Part shown: positions 24,514 through 33,586 of the stretch, one piece after another
How the letters are laid out: every line of letters starts with the position of its first letter
Numbering within the stretch: position 1 is the first letter of the stretch
Source of the DNA: Myxococcales bacterium
GTDB taxonomy: Bacteria > Myxococcota_A > UBA9042
Direction: 5' to 3'
Assembly: GCA_009692425.1 (NCBI GenBank)
Contig: SHZF01000045.1
Span: 1 to 36,336 of the forward strand
DNA: 36,336 nt
Notes under the pieces: generated by a model
The model's input: the letters and a program-made list of their open reading frames with translations, nothing else
Database searches by the model: none
What the model was told of the DNA's origin: nothing
Program-made: the position numbers and the translations under genes

Positions 24514-25410
24514 CTACGGGCAAGCGGACTGGCACGCCGCCTCGTCCTTGAACACGAACGCGCACTTGTCCTGGCAACCGCACCCGGACGCAGGCGTGCA
24601 CTTCTTGCCGTCGAACACCCAGCCGACGATCGCCTTGCACATGCCGAAGCTGGACGGGTCAATGGCCGTGCACCCGGACGCAACGATGGGCTCGCACGTG
24701 CCAGGCTTGTCGGCCATGAAGCACATCGCGCCGCACGGGCAGATGTTGGCCGCCTTGCAGAGTTCGCTTGCCATGCAGTGGGCGTCGAGCCAGCACTGGC
24801 CCGGCTTGAGGTCGAGGTTCGACTTGCACACCTTCTTCGAGACGACACACAGCGTCGGCTTGCCGCAGGTCGCGTCGGAATTGCAGCAACCCTTTGGCGG
24901 CGGCGGCTCCGCGATGTCGGGCTCCACGTCGGCAGCGACATCGGCGACAACGTCGATGGCCGCGTCGGCTGCTGCGTCGGGTCCCGCGTCGGCTTTGGCG
25001 GAGTCCACTGCAACGGCATCGGAGGCAGCATCGGTTGCGGCATCGGTTGTGACGGTGTCGGTCTGTCCGGCCTCGAGCGCTGCATCGGCGGCCGTGTCCG
25101 ACGTGGGAACGGGCGCGTCGCTCTTCGCATCGACGCCGGAGTCGGCCGGCGCCGGCCCCGTTTCGGGTGCGGTGTCGGGTGCGGCGTCCGGTCCAGCCTC
25201 CGGTGCGGAGTCCACGCCGGTGCCGACATCAGGTGCGGCGTCCCGTCCCGTTTCTGCAGTCGCCGTTGCATCCGGGCCTGCCGTTGCGTGGGCGTCTGAG
25301 ACGTCTGTGCCCGGCGCGGCGGCGCCCGCTGCCCCCGTTTGGGTGCCACACGCCGCGCACGCCAACACCGCCATCGCGACCACCGACCGCTTGAAACCAG
25401 CCATGCGCAT
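24514..25410 (-). CDS. Lipoprotein with Asp/Ala/Pro stalk and Cys-rich, Kunitz-like C-terminus
   Basis: 298 residues. ATG at 25410 (a second ATG two codons later is possible). The lipobox is CAAC after a short hydrophobic run, giving an N-terminal lipid anchor. Residues ~22-165 are Ala, Asp, Thr and Pro with no bulky residues, a flexible acidic stalk. The C-terminal ~130 residues contain about 20 Cys. The last ~45 residues (MCKAIVGWVFDGKKC, then SGCGCQDKC and FKDEAACQSAC) follow the spacing and Phe/Trp pattern of BPTI/Kunitz domains with an altered middle. It is probably exposed at the cell surface; protease inhibition is only a possibility. The likely promoter is at 25441-25469. Confidence 0.85.
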   Translation of the reverse strand: MRMAGFKRSVVAMAVLACAACGTQTGAAGAAAPGTDVSDAHATAGPDATATAETGRDAAPDVGTGVDSAPEAGPDAAPDTAPETGPAPADSGVDAKSDAPVPTSDTAADAALEAGQTDTVTTDAATDAASDAVAVDSAKADAGPDAAADAAIDVVADVAADVEPDIAEPPPPKGCCNSDATCGKPTLCVVSKKVCKSNLDLKPGQCWLDAHCMASELCKAANICPCGAMCFMADKPGTCEPIVASGCTAIDPSSFGMCKAIVGWVFDGKKCTPASGCGCQDKCAFVFKDEAACQSACP

Positions 25411-25440
25411 GTGACGTGTCCTCTCTCGCCGCCCGCGAAC

Positions 25441-25469
25441 ACGCTAGCCACCTCGCGCGGTGTGTGCAA
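25441..25469 (-). promoter_or_regulatory. Candidate promoter of the Cys-rich lipoprotein gene
   Basis: On the minus strand TTGCAC (25464-25469), a 17-nt spacer and TAGCGT (25441-25446), 30 bases before the ATG at 25410. Confidence 0.45.
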
Positions 25470-25540
25470 CTGCGGTTGCTCCGCTGCGGCGAGCGGGCCA
25501 CCCTCGCGGTGGCTGGCCATTGGCCGAACGGGACGGGCAG

Positions 25541-26779
25541 ATGTCGATCGCGTACCTTGCCATTGGTGACGAATTGCTGCGCGGCGAGACCCGCGAGGGC
25601 AACGGTGCCGTGCTGCTCGACCAGTTGCTCGCGCGCGGACTGCGACTGGCCGAGACGCGGACCTTGCCCGACGATCTGGAGGGGCTGGTGGCGGCGCTGC
25701 ACGACCTTGCACGTCGGCACGCGCTGATCGTGTGCAGTGGCGGCCTGGGACCGACCGAAGACGACCTGACGCGCGCAGCAGTGGCCCGCGCGCTCGGAGT
25801 GGGGCTCGTGCGCGATGTCGAGTTGTTGGCGGGGATCGCCGAGCGGTTTGCGCACCTGGGGCGCTCGATGCACCCAACGAATGCGCGCCAGGCCGACCGA
25901 CCGGCGGGAACCGCGCCCCTGCGCAACGACCATGGCTCGGCGCCGGGGTTCGCGGCCCGCCTCGGTGCGGGCGTCGTCGTGTGCCTGCCCGGCGTGCCGC
26001 GCGAATTCGAAGGGATGCTGCGCGACCACCTCGACGCCCTGCTCCGCGACACAGGCCTTGCCACGGTGGCGCGCCGCGAGGTGACCCTGCGCGTGTTCGG
26101 CATCGGAGAATCGGACCTCCAGGGCTTGCTTGACGAACTGCCAGGTTGGGGCGCAGCGACGATGCGCAGCTTGCCGACGTGGCCAGAACTGCGGTTGAAA
26201 TTGGCAGAGCGCGACGACCCGGCCGCGTTCGATGCATTGGTCACTGCGGTGCGCCGCGCGCTCGGCTGGCGTTGCTACGGCGACGGCGATGCCGACAGCC
26301 ATGCCGCGGCTGTGCTGCGGGCGCTGCGGGCCCGGAACGCGACCCTTGCCATTGCCGAATCGTGTACCGGCGGGCTCATCGGCCACCTGCTGACAGAGGT
26401 GCCCGGCGCGAGTGCCGCGCTGCTGGCCGATGCGGTCTGCTATGCCGACGCGGCCAAGGCGGCGCTGGCCGGTGTCGATGCGGACCTGATCGCCGACCAC
26501 GGTGCTGTCAGCGAAGCGGTCGCGCTTGCCATGGCGAAGGGCATCCGGGAGCGCACCGGGGCCGCCTATGGGCTGGCGACCACCGGCATCGCTGGCCCAA
26601 CCGGTGGCACGCCCGCCAAGCCGGTCGGAACGGTCTGGCTGGCGCTGGCCGGGCCGGACGGCGCGCGGGCGTGGCGCTATGGGTTCCCGGGCCTTGATCG
26701 CAGCAAATTCAAGTGTCTGGTCGCCCACATGGCGCTGGCGGCGGTCCTGCGGGCGGCGAGCGGACCCGACCCGGCCTGA
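25541..26779 (+). CDS. cinA: CinA-family protein (MoCF-like domain plus nicotinamide-nucleotide amidase)
   Basis: 412 residues, full-length CinA. The N-terminal MoCF-like domain has IGDELLRGE, VCSGGLGPTEDD and CLPGVPREFEGML, typical of the COG1058 domain (ADP-ribose or FAD pyrophosphatase in studied members). The C-terminal PncC domain has AESCTGGLIGHLLTEVPG with the predicted catalytic Ser, and TTGIAGPTGG with KPVGTVW, and would deamidate NMN to NaMN in pyridine nucleotide recycling. ATG at 25541 after GGGACGGGCAG. Not followed by recA here, unlike in many bacteria. It ends 18 bases from the convergent small lipoprotein gene. Confidence 0.95.
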   Translation: MSIAYLAIGDELLRGETREGNGAVLLDQLLARGLRLAETRTLPDDLEGLVAALHDLARRHALIVCSGGLGPTEDDLTRAAVARALGVGLVRDVELLAGIAERFAHLGRSMHPTNARQADRPAGTAPLRNDHGSAPGFAARLGAGVVVCLPGVPREFEGMLRDHLDALLRDTGLATVARREVTLRVFGIGESDLQGLLDELPGWGAATMRSLPTWPELRLKLAERDDPAAFDALVTAVRRALGWRCYGDGDADSHAAAVLRALRARNATLAIAESCTGGLIGHLLTEVPGASAALLADAVCYADAAKAALAGVDADLIADHGAVSEAVALAMAKGIRERTGAAYGLATTGIAGPTGGTPAKPVGTVWLALAGPDGARAWRYGFPGLDRSKFKCLVAHMALAAVLRAASGPDPA

Positions 26780-26797
26780 CCGGCTGACCGCGACCGC

Positions 26798-27217
26798 TCA
26801 GCCACTCGGAAGTGCGGCATCCACGCTGGAGGCCGCGCTCGCATCTGTCGGCAGGTCGGCGTCCGCGCTGGCCGGTGCGAGGTCCAAACCTACCAGTGCG
26901 GCGTCTGCCGCCCCAGGCCGGGCCGTCGCGCCGGCATCGAGGCCGTCGTCGAGGTTTCCCGCCGCGGCGGTGTCCTGCGCTGCCTTGCCCGCGCCGCCCG
27001 TGTAGGCGTCTGCGGGCACGCCGGTCGGAACCGGTCCTCCCACGCCCGTCGGCGCACCTGTGATGGCACGTTCGGGCGTAGGAACAGGGTTGACGACGCA
27101 CGCCACCACGCCCGCGGCGAGGATCCCAACCACCCAGGTGGGGCCGCCGCCGCCGCCCTCACGGCAGTTCGCCCGCACATGTTGCGGTTTTCGGCACGGT
27201 GTGGAACGTTCCTTCAT
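26798..27217 (-). CDS. Small low-complexity lipoprotein
   Basis: 139 residues from the ATG at 27217. After a basic, Gly-rich leader of ~26 residues comes a hydrophobic run WVVGILAAGVVAC that ends in lipobox VVAC. The rest is Ala, Gly, Pro, Asp and Thr (for example TGAPTGVGGPVPTGVPADAY) with no domain, so it is probably disordered and outside the cytoplasm. It could instead be a signal-anchor protein if the Cys is not lipidated. It diverges from the giant kinase/activator gene, 83 bases apart, and is convergent with cinA. Unrecognised; its reality rests on the coherent lipoprotein signal. Confidence 0.6.
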   Translation of the reverse strand: MKERSTPCRKPQHVRANCREGGGGGPTWVVGILAAGVVACVVNPVPTPERAITGAPTGVGGPVPTGVPADAYTGGAGKAAQDTAAAGNLDDGLDAGATARPGAADAALVGLDLAPASADADLPTDASAASSVDAALPSG

Positions 27218-27300
27218 GCCGTTGCCCGACTCCTCTCCTCGGTCGCGCTCGCCCCGGTGCGCGCGACGTGTGCGCAACCCTCGACACCGACGGGAGTACG

Positions 27301-30300
27301 ATGACGCAACCTACGAAACCTCCCCACGGTTGGCAACTCGAACGGCGCCTCGGCGAAGGCGGCGGCGGCACCGTTTGGCTGGCCCGGCGCACGGGCGGCG
27401 CGGGGCCTGTCGTGGTGCTGAAGATCGCTGCTGCCGGAGCCGAATCGGCGCTGTGGCGGGAGTGGCTCGCGATGCACGACATCCCGTCGCCCCTGCTGCC
27501 TTGGCCGGTGCAATGGCTGCCGGCAACCGAGTTCGAACCCGCGGCGCTCGCCATGACCTTCCGCCCCGGGGCGCGGCTCGACACTGCGCTCGCGGCGGCT
27601 GGACCGGAACGAGTCGCCGCCGTCGTGCGTGCCACCTTGCGCGGACTCGGGGCCTTGCATGGTGCGGGCTATGTTCACGGTGACCTGCATCCGGGCAACC
27701 TGCTCGTGCAAGCCGACGGGCAACTCGTCGTCGATGTGGCGCTGCTCGACCTTGGCCTGACGCAGAGCGTGGGCCAGCCCGTCGTGGCGCCGGGCCGACT
27801 GGACTGTGCCGCGCCGGACCGGCTGCGGGGCGGGCTGGCCGACGTGCGCGACGACCTCTTCTCGCTCGCCGTGGCGGTGTGGACGGCGTGGGGGCTCGGC
27901 GAGCCCTACCCGGGCTACCCAGCAGCCATGCCCGCAGCCGGCACTCGGCCCCACGTTCCCGGCCCGCGCGGGGCGCAGACCGGCCCGGCGGCAAGTGTGC
28001 GGCGGGCATTGATCGATGTGCTGTCGAACTGGATGGCCTTGGACCGTGAGCATCGCCCCGCGTCGGCGGAAACCGCCCTGCGCCAGTGGACCACGGCACA
28101 CGCAGCGCTGACCGACGGCCCCGCGGGAGCACACGCCGAGGCCGAGGCGATGGCGCAAGACTTCGATGCCGTCGCACCGCGGCCGTGGCGGTGGGGTCGT
28201 TGGCCCGATCAGGCGCTGCCGACGGGGCCCGCTGCGGGCGAATGCCTGTACGTCGCAGGCCCTCCGGGTGCCGGGCATGGCGCGGTCCTCCGGGGGCTGC
28301 AGACGGCGTCGGGGCCGAGCGGGCGCACCGTGGTCGTGCAGCCCAGCGCAGACCTACAGGCTCCGCTCGCCGACGCCAGCGCAGAAATCGAGCGGCGGGA
28401 CCTCGCCGCCGGAGTGCCGGCATCGATCACTGCGAGCCCGGAAGGAGCCGGGCGTGGTGTTGCGGCCGATGCAGGCTCCGCCGGAGCAGCGGCAGGCGCA
28501 CTCGACGATCGCAAGGGCTCCGCCGCAGCCCGGCGCGTGGCGCAGTGGGTCGCGTTGCTGCAGCGTGCTCGGGCGGATACGGTCTTGCTGGTCGATGGAT
28601 GCGACGCGTGGCCGCCCGGGTGGCTCGACGCGTTGGAGGCCGCGCAGCAGGACGCCGCGCCGGACCGCGCCGCAGTCGTCCTTGCCGGACGCCCCGCGCC
28701 GGGCGGCGCAGCACAGTGGACCATTCCGGAGCCGGGCGCGCCGGAACTGGGCGCCTGGTTGCAAGCCGTTGCGGGCGGCCGCGCTTGGGACGGCGCGTTG
28801 CTCGGGGCCCTTTTGGCATGGTCACGTGGCACGCGCAGCAGCATTGCGACCCTCGCGGCACGCCTGCTGCGCTCGCGAGCGGTGGTCGTGGCCTCGGATC
28901 GTGTCGATGCCGCGTCCGGGATGGACGTGGGTGCTGCCCTGCAGGCGGCGACGACCGCGCCCTTGACCCTGCCGGCCGAGACGTGGTGGCCAGTCCTTGC
29001 ACACGCCGCAGTCGTCGATGCGGTGCAGCCGGGCGACGCCGCCGACCCGCTGCCGGCTGTGCAGGCTGGCGCGTGGCGACACACGGCTTTGCTGCGACCG
29101 CTGGGAGGGCGCGGCCTGGCCGTTGCCGATCCCGCAGCGAGGGCGTTCCTGCTCGACCGGCTGCCGCCGACATTGGTCGGCGCGGCCGCGCGAACCCGTG
29201 CGGAGCTTGTCGCCGACCGCACCGAACGCCTTGCCCTGCTTGCGTTTGCGGCGGCACGCGACGCTGGACCCTTGCCAGAAATGGCCGACTTTGCAAACGC
29301 GGCCGAAGTCCTGCTGGCGCGCGATGCGCCTCGGCGGGCGCTGGACCTCGTGACCGCGTTGCGCAGCGCGCTGGATCGCCGCGCACAGGTCGCTGAACTG
29401 TCCATCCGGGGCCGACTGCACGCCGTCCACATGCTGGCTCTCGTAGCGGATGGCCAACTGCTCGAAGCGCACACGATCAGCGCCGCAGCGGAACCTGACG
29501 TGCGCGCGTCCGCTCCGGTACTCGCTGCGCGGGCCGAACTCGACTTTCGGCGCGGCGACTATCCCCAGAGCCGCGCTGCGGCCGACGCCCTGGCTCGCCT
29601 GGCAACCACGGCTCGCGAACGCGCGCAGGCCCACACGTGGGCGGCGTTTGCCGCAACCTGGCAGGGCGACCGGGCGACAGCGCGCAGCGCGCTCGGGGCC
29701 GCGCGCAACGCGGCGCAGGCCGACGCCAGCGGCGGAGCCGGGCTCGCTCCCACGTTGGGCTACCTCGGTGCGCTGAACGACTACTACGAAGGGCGTCTCG
29801 ACGCCGCCGAGACTGTGCTCTTGGCATTGGGGCCGGTGTCGGGCGGGACGCTGCGCGCCGCCGTGGCAGGCGCGCTTGGCCTCGTTTGCCACCGACGTGG
29901 CGACCTTGCGGGCGCGCGCACGCACTACGACGCGGCGCGCGCGCTGGCCGAGACGGCTGGCGACCTGGGCCGTGCGCTCAACATGGCGATGAATGCCGCC
30001 GTCGCGGACCAAGAAGCCGGCGACCTGGGCCGCGCCCTGCATGGCTACGACCGCATCGTCTCCCGCTCCAGCCAGTTGGGCAACGACGGCGCCCGCGTGC
30101 GCGCGCTGGCCAACCGAGGCAACCTGCTCGCCGCCATCGGCGGGCACGTGCGCGCCGCGCTGGACCTCGACGCGGCCCTGGCCGCCCTCGAACGCTCGGG
30201 CAGCGCGTACCTTGAGGGCAACGTTCGCTGCACGCTGGCCGAAATTGCACGCGGACGGGGGGAGCGCACTGCGGCCGCGATCCACCTCGACCGGGCCGAG

Positions 30301-32442
30301 GCCGCTCTCGATCAGGCCGCGGCAGAAAGCGAGAGGATGGAAATCGCGCTGGAACGCGGCACGCTGGCGCTCGCAGCCGGCGGCGGCGATGAGGCTCGCG
30401 AGATTGCCAACCGGGTGAGGGAGAGTGCGGTACGCCTCGGCAGCGCAGAACTGCAGGCGCGCGCGCTCGGCCTGGTGGGCCGCACGTGGCTCGACGCCGG
30501 ACCGGGCCTGCCCGACCGCGCAGCCGTAGCAGCCGCGTCGGACGCCCTGGCCGGCGCGGTCGCCCTGGCACCTGCGGCGAAGCCCCTGCTGCTCGTGGCG
30601 CTCACTGCGGACCGCGTGCGGGCGCTCCTCCTGGGCGGCCAGGTCGCGCGGGCACGCGAGGTCGCGTGCGATGGCCTCGGGCGACTTGAGCGCGTCGCGT
30701 CGACGCTGGCCCCCGCAGAGCGGGGGGAATTCGAGGGCGCTCCCACGTGGGCCCCCACCCGCACGCTGCTGCGGTTGGGTGCGGGACTGCCACCCCAGGC
30801 GTCGACGCCGGCCGCCCTCGGGACCACCGGGTCTGCGCTGCACGCCTTGGTCGGCATCAACCGCCGCCTGTCAGAAGTGCACGAGTTGCCGCCCTTGCTC
30901 GAAATGCTGATGGATGCGGCGGTACTGCTCACCGGCGCCGAGCGTGGCTTCTTGCTGCTCGACGACGGCGACCCGGAACGTGAGCCGGCGAAGGGCAAGC
31001 CGCGCACCGACCTGCGCATCGCGGTCGCCCGCAACCTCGACCGTGAGAACTTGAAGAAAGCCGCGCACAAGCTCAGCCACACCATTGCGATGCGTGTGTT
31101 CGAATCCGGCGAGCGCGTGCTGTCGATCGACGCGATGGTCGATGAGCGCTTTACGGCCCAGGCGAGCATCCACGCCGGATCGCTGCGCTCGATCCTGTGC
31201 GTGCCGCTCCAGAGCCAAGGGTTGTCGATTGGGGTGCTGTATGTGGACAACCGGTTTGCTTCCGGCGCTTTCGGTGGCGAGCAAGGTGCGCTGCTCGAGG
31301 CCTTGGCGGACCAGGCCGCGATCGCAATCCGCACAGCCCGCCTCATCGAGCGCCAGCGCCGCACCGCCGAAGAACTCGACCGCAAGCGCGCCGAGGTCGA
31401 AGCCCTGGCCGGGCGGCTGCGTGAACAGTTGACGGAAACGGAAGCCGCCCTGGAGCACGCGCGCGCCGACCTGCGCGACCAGCGGCTCGAAGTGGCCCGT
31501 CGCAGCGACTACTCGGCCATCAAGGGTGACAGCCCCAAGCTGCAGCGGCTTTTTGCCACCATGGACCGCGTGCGGGACCACGATTTTCCGCTCCTCGTGC
31601 GCGGCGAATCGGGCACCGGCAAGGAACTCGTCGCGCGCGCCGTCCACTTTACCGGTCGGCGCAAGCGTGGGCCGTTCATCGCGTTGAATTGCGGAGCGCT
31701 GCCGTCGAATCTGCTGGAGTCGGAGCTCTTCGGCCATACGCGCGGGTCCTTCACGGGCGCCCATGCCGACCGCCGTGGCCTTTTCGAGGCGGCATCGGGC
31801 GGCACGCTGCTGCTCGACGAAGTCGGCGACATGCCACTGGACATGCAGGTCAAGCTGCTGCGCGTGTTGCAGTCCGGCGAAATCCAGCGCGTCGGCGACC
31901 CTCACGCCCGCAGGGTCGATGTTCGCGTGGTCGCGGCGACACACCGCGACCTGGGCGAGATGGCGCGGTCGGGCACGTTTCGCGAAGACCTGTTGTACCG
32001 CCTGCGCGTCGTCGAGTTGATGGTCCCCGCGTTGCGCGAACGTGCCGATGACCTGCCGCTTTTGTGCGAGCATTTCCTCGCTGAGAATCGCCATGCGGGC
32101 GTGGGGCACGTCGAAAAGGTCGGGCGCGAGGCGATGGCCAAGTTGCGCCTGTTCCGCTGGCCGGGCAACGTGCGCCAGTTGGAGACCCTGCTCAAGTCCG
32201 CGTGCCTGTTCGCAGACGGCACCACGCTCGAATTGCGCGACGTCGACCCCTTGCTGGAGCGCGAGCGCACGATGGACGGTGCGCCGGGCAACTCCGACGG
32301 CACCCCGGCGGTGGGCACGCTCGACGACATCGTCACGCGGGCGGTGCGCCAGCGCCTGGCTGCGTGCGGTGGCAACAAGCGGCAGGCGGCGTTGAGCCTC
32401 GGCATCGACCGGGGGACACTCTATGCGAAGCTGCGCGAGTAG
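27301..32442 (+). CDS. Giant Ser/Thr kinase-TPR-GAF-sigma-54 activator fusion
   Basis: 1713 residues; ATG at 27301 after GGGAG. Domains in order: a kinase-like domain (about 10-265; LGEGGGGTVW, Lys41, catalytic HGDLHPGN 126-133, DLG at 150-152, which differ from the usual HRDxKxxN and DFG); an NTPase-like region with a degenerate P-loop GPPGAGHGA (320-328, no Lys) and LLVDG around Asp432; a long helical TPR-rich part (~690-1160); a GAF sensor (~1190-1350); a coiled coil; a sigma-54 AAA+ domain (~1409-1640) with intact Walker A GESGTGKE (Lys1441), GSFTGA (1482-1487) and Walker B LLLDE; and a C-terminal Fis-type helix-turn-helix (GGNKRQAALSLGIDRGTLY). It should bind DNA and open sigma-54 promoters in response to signals sensed upstream. 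A second kinase gene follows 81 bases later, probably in the same operon. Confidence 0.93.
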   Translation: MTQPTKPPHGWQLERRLGEGGGGTVWLARRTGGAGPVVVLKIAAAGAESALWREWLAMHDIPSPLLPWPVQWLPATEFEPAALAMTFRPGARLDTALAAAGPERVAAVVRATLRGLGALHGAGYVHGDLHPGNLLVQADGQLVVDVALLDLGLTQSVGQPVVAPGRLDCAAPDRLRGGLADVRDDLFSLAVAVWTAWGLGEPYPGYPAAMPAAGTRPHVPGPRGAQTGPAASVRRALIDVLSNWMALDREHRPASAETALRQWTTAHAALTDGPAGAHAEAEAMAQDFDAVAPRPWRWGRWPDQALPTGPAAGECLYVAGPPGAGHGAVLRGLQTASGPSGRTVVVQPSADLQAPLADASAEIERRDLAAGVPASITASPEGAGRGVAADAGSAGAAAGALDDRKGSAAARRVAQWVALLQRARADTVLLVDGCDAWPPGWLDALEAAQQDAAPDRAAVVLAGRPAPGGAAQWTIPEPGAPELGAWLQAVAGGRAWDGALLGALLAWSRGTRSSIATLAARLLRSRAVVVASDRVDAASGMDVGAALQAATTAPLTLPAETWWPVLAHAAVVDAVQPGDAADPLPAVQAGAWRHTALLRPLGGRGLAVADPAARAFLLDRLPPTLVGAAARTRAELVADRTERLALLAFAAARDAGPLPEMADFANAAEVLLARDAPRRALDLVTALRSALDRRAQVAELSIRGRLHAVHMLALVADGQLLEAHTISAAAEPDVRASAPVLAARAELDFRRGDYPQSRAAADALARLATTARERAQAHTWAAFAATWQGDRATARSALGAARNAAQADASGGAGLAPTLGYLGALNDYYEGRLDAAETVLLALGPVSGGTLRAAVAGALGLVCHRRGDLAGARTHYDAARALAETAGDLGRALNMAMNAAVADQEAGDLGRALHGYDRIVSRSSQLGNDGARVRALANRGNLLAAIGGHVRAALDLDAALAALERSGSAYLEGNVRCTLAEIARGRGERTAAAIHLDRAEAALDQAAAESERMEIALERGTLALAAGGGDEAREIANRVRESAVRLGSAELQARALGLVGRTWLDAGPGLPDRAAVAAASDALAGAVALAPAAKPLLLVALTADRVRALLLGGQVARAREVACDGLGRLERVASTLAPAERGEFEGAPTWAPTRTLLRLGAGLPPQASTPAALGTTGSALHALVGINRRLSEVHELPPLLEMLMDAAVLLTGAERGFLLLDDGDPEREPAKGKPRTDLRIAVARNLDRENLKKAAHKLSHTIAMRVFESGERVLSIDAMVDERFTAQASIHAGSLRSILCVPLQSQGLSIGVLYVDNRFASGAFGGEQGALLEALADQAAIAIRTARLIERQRRTAEELDRKRAEVEALAGRLREQLTETEAALEHARADLRDQRLEVARRSDYSAIKGDSPKLQRLFATMDRVRDHDFPLLVRGESGTGKELVARAVHFTGRRKRGPFIALNCGALPSNLLESELFGHTRGSFTGAHADRRGLFEAASGGTLLLDEVGDMPLDMQVKLLRVLQSGEIQRVGDPHARRVDVRVVAATHRDLGEMARSGTFREDLLYRLRVVELMVPALRERADDLPLLCEHFLAENRHAGVGHVEKVGREAMAKLRLFRWPGNVRQLETLLKSACLFADGTTLELRDVDPLLERERTMDGAPGNSDGTPAVGTLDDIVTRAVRQRLAACGGNKRQAALSLGIDRGTLYAKLRE

Positions 32443-32523
32443 TGCGTACGCGCTGGGGCTGGAGTCGGCGGCGCCCGCCAACTGCCGTGGGCATGGACCT
32501 GGAACGGGTGCGGGGAGGGTGTC

Positions 32524-33531
32524 GTGGCCGTGTCGAGCCCCATCTCCTTCGGTCCGTGGTTGCTGCTCGACCGCATCGGCATGGGCGGCACCGCGGAGGT
32601 GTTTCGGGCGGCGCGGCGGGGGCGGCGACCCGGCGAGCCCGACGTGGCGGTCAAGCGCCTGTTGCCCCATCTCGCCGCGGACCCTGCGGTTTCTGCACTA
32701 TTCCTGCGTGAAGTCGAGGCGTTGGAGCGGATAGACCACCACAATGTCGTTCAACTGTTGGCGCACGGCGATGACGGAGGGCTGCCGTGGCTGGCGATGC
32801 CCTTGCTCGATGGAGGCTCGCTCCGCGACGTGCTGCAGGCTCCGCTGCCGCCGGTCCTGGCCCTGCACGTGGCCGCGGAGGTGGCCGCAGGCCTCGGTGC
32901 CGCCCATCGTCTCGGCATCGTGCACCGCGACGTGAGTCCGACGAATGTACAGATCACGGCGGCCGGCGCCGTGCAGGTGCTTGATTTTGGCATCGCACGC
33001 GTCGCAGGTCTGGCGCAGACGACCCACGGCCGCGGTCTGCGCGGCAAGTGGCCGTACCTGAGCCCGGAGCAGATCGCCGGCCTGCCGCTCGACGGCCGCA
33101 GTGACCTGTTTGCCTTGGGCTCCGTGATCGTGGAGATGCTCGCGGGTGCGCCGCCATTCCTCGGAGCTGACCGCCACGAGACGCTGACGTTGACCCAAGC
33201 CGCCGCATTCGGAGGGGTATCGACGGCGCCGGCCTCGATCGCTGGAGACCTCAATGCGCTGCTGCACCAGTTGTTCGCCCGCACGCCGCAAGGTCGCCCC
33301 GCATCGGCCGAGATCGTGGTGCACGCCCTGGGCTCCCTGCGCGACACTGCGGGCGCGCCAGAGCTCGATGTCGGGGGCGCCTCTCGCATCGAACTGGGCC
33401 GGCGGGCGGTGGGATCGCGGTCCGCGAGCCACTCGCGTGTCGATGACGCCGCCGAATTGCGCGGTGAGGTCGTGACCGACCCGGCCGTCGACCCGGACAT
33501 CACCCTGGTTGCCGACGACGAACGGTCGTAA
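32524..33531 (+). CDS. Soluble Ser/Thr protein kinase
   Basis: 335 residues from a GTG at 32524 preceded by GGGGAGGG. Glycine loop IGMGGTAEVF (18-27), Lys44 in VAVKRLL, catalytic HRDVSPTN (134-141) and LDFGIAR with Asp154, so all key residues are intact. The activation segment leads to YLSPEQIAG, then DLFALGSVIVEML. HRDVSPxN is a common variant in myxobacterial kinases. The kinase domain fills most of the protein. The last ~60 residues are Ser/Arg and Asp-rich with no transmembrane helix, so it is cytoplasmic. It lies 81 bases after the kinase-sigma-54 gene and may phosphorylate it or act in the same circuit; that link is only inference from position. Confidence 0.93.
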   Translation: MAVSSPISFGPWLLLDRIGMGGTAEVFRAARRGRRPGEPDVAVKRLLPHLAADPAVSALFLREVEALERIDHHNVVQLLAHGDDGGLPWLAMPLLDGGSLRDVLQAPLPPVLALHVAAEVAAGLGAAHRLGIVHRDVSPTNVQITAAGAVQVLDFGIARVAGLAQTTHGRGLRGKWPYLSPEQIAGLPLDGRSDLFALGSVIVEMLAGAPPFLGADRHETLTLTQAAAFGGVSTAPASIAGDLNALLHQLFARTPQGRPASAEIVVHALGSLRDTAGAPELDVGGASRIELGRRAVGSRSASHSRVDDAAELRGEVVTDPAVDPDITLVADDERS

Positions 33532-33586
33532 CCCTGCTACCTTCGTGGGGCGAGCCGTCGGCAAGGCGCGGCGGGCGCCACGTTGG

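Noticed and set aside
27203-27212. Perfect palindrome GGAACGTTCC near a possible promoter of the giant activator gene, as an operator
   Set aside because: It lies in codons 3-5 of the divergent small lipoprotein, occurs once, and a 10-base palindrome is expected by chance at this scale.
27301-32442. A sigma-54 (-24/-12) promoter within the signalling region
   Set aside because: I looked for TGGCAC with TTGC at the right spacing and found none that I would defend.
28209-32670. Several long minus-strand frames opposite the giant activator gene
   Set aside because: The plus strand encodes continuous, correctly ordered domains; the reverse frames have no motifs.
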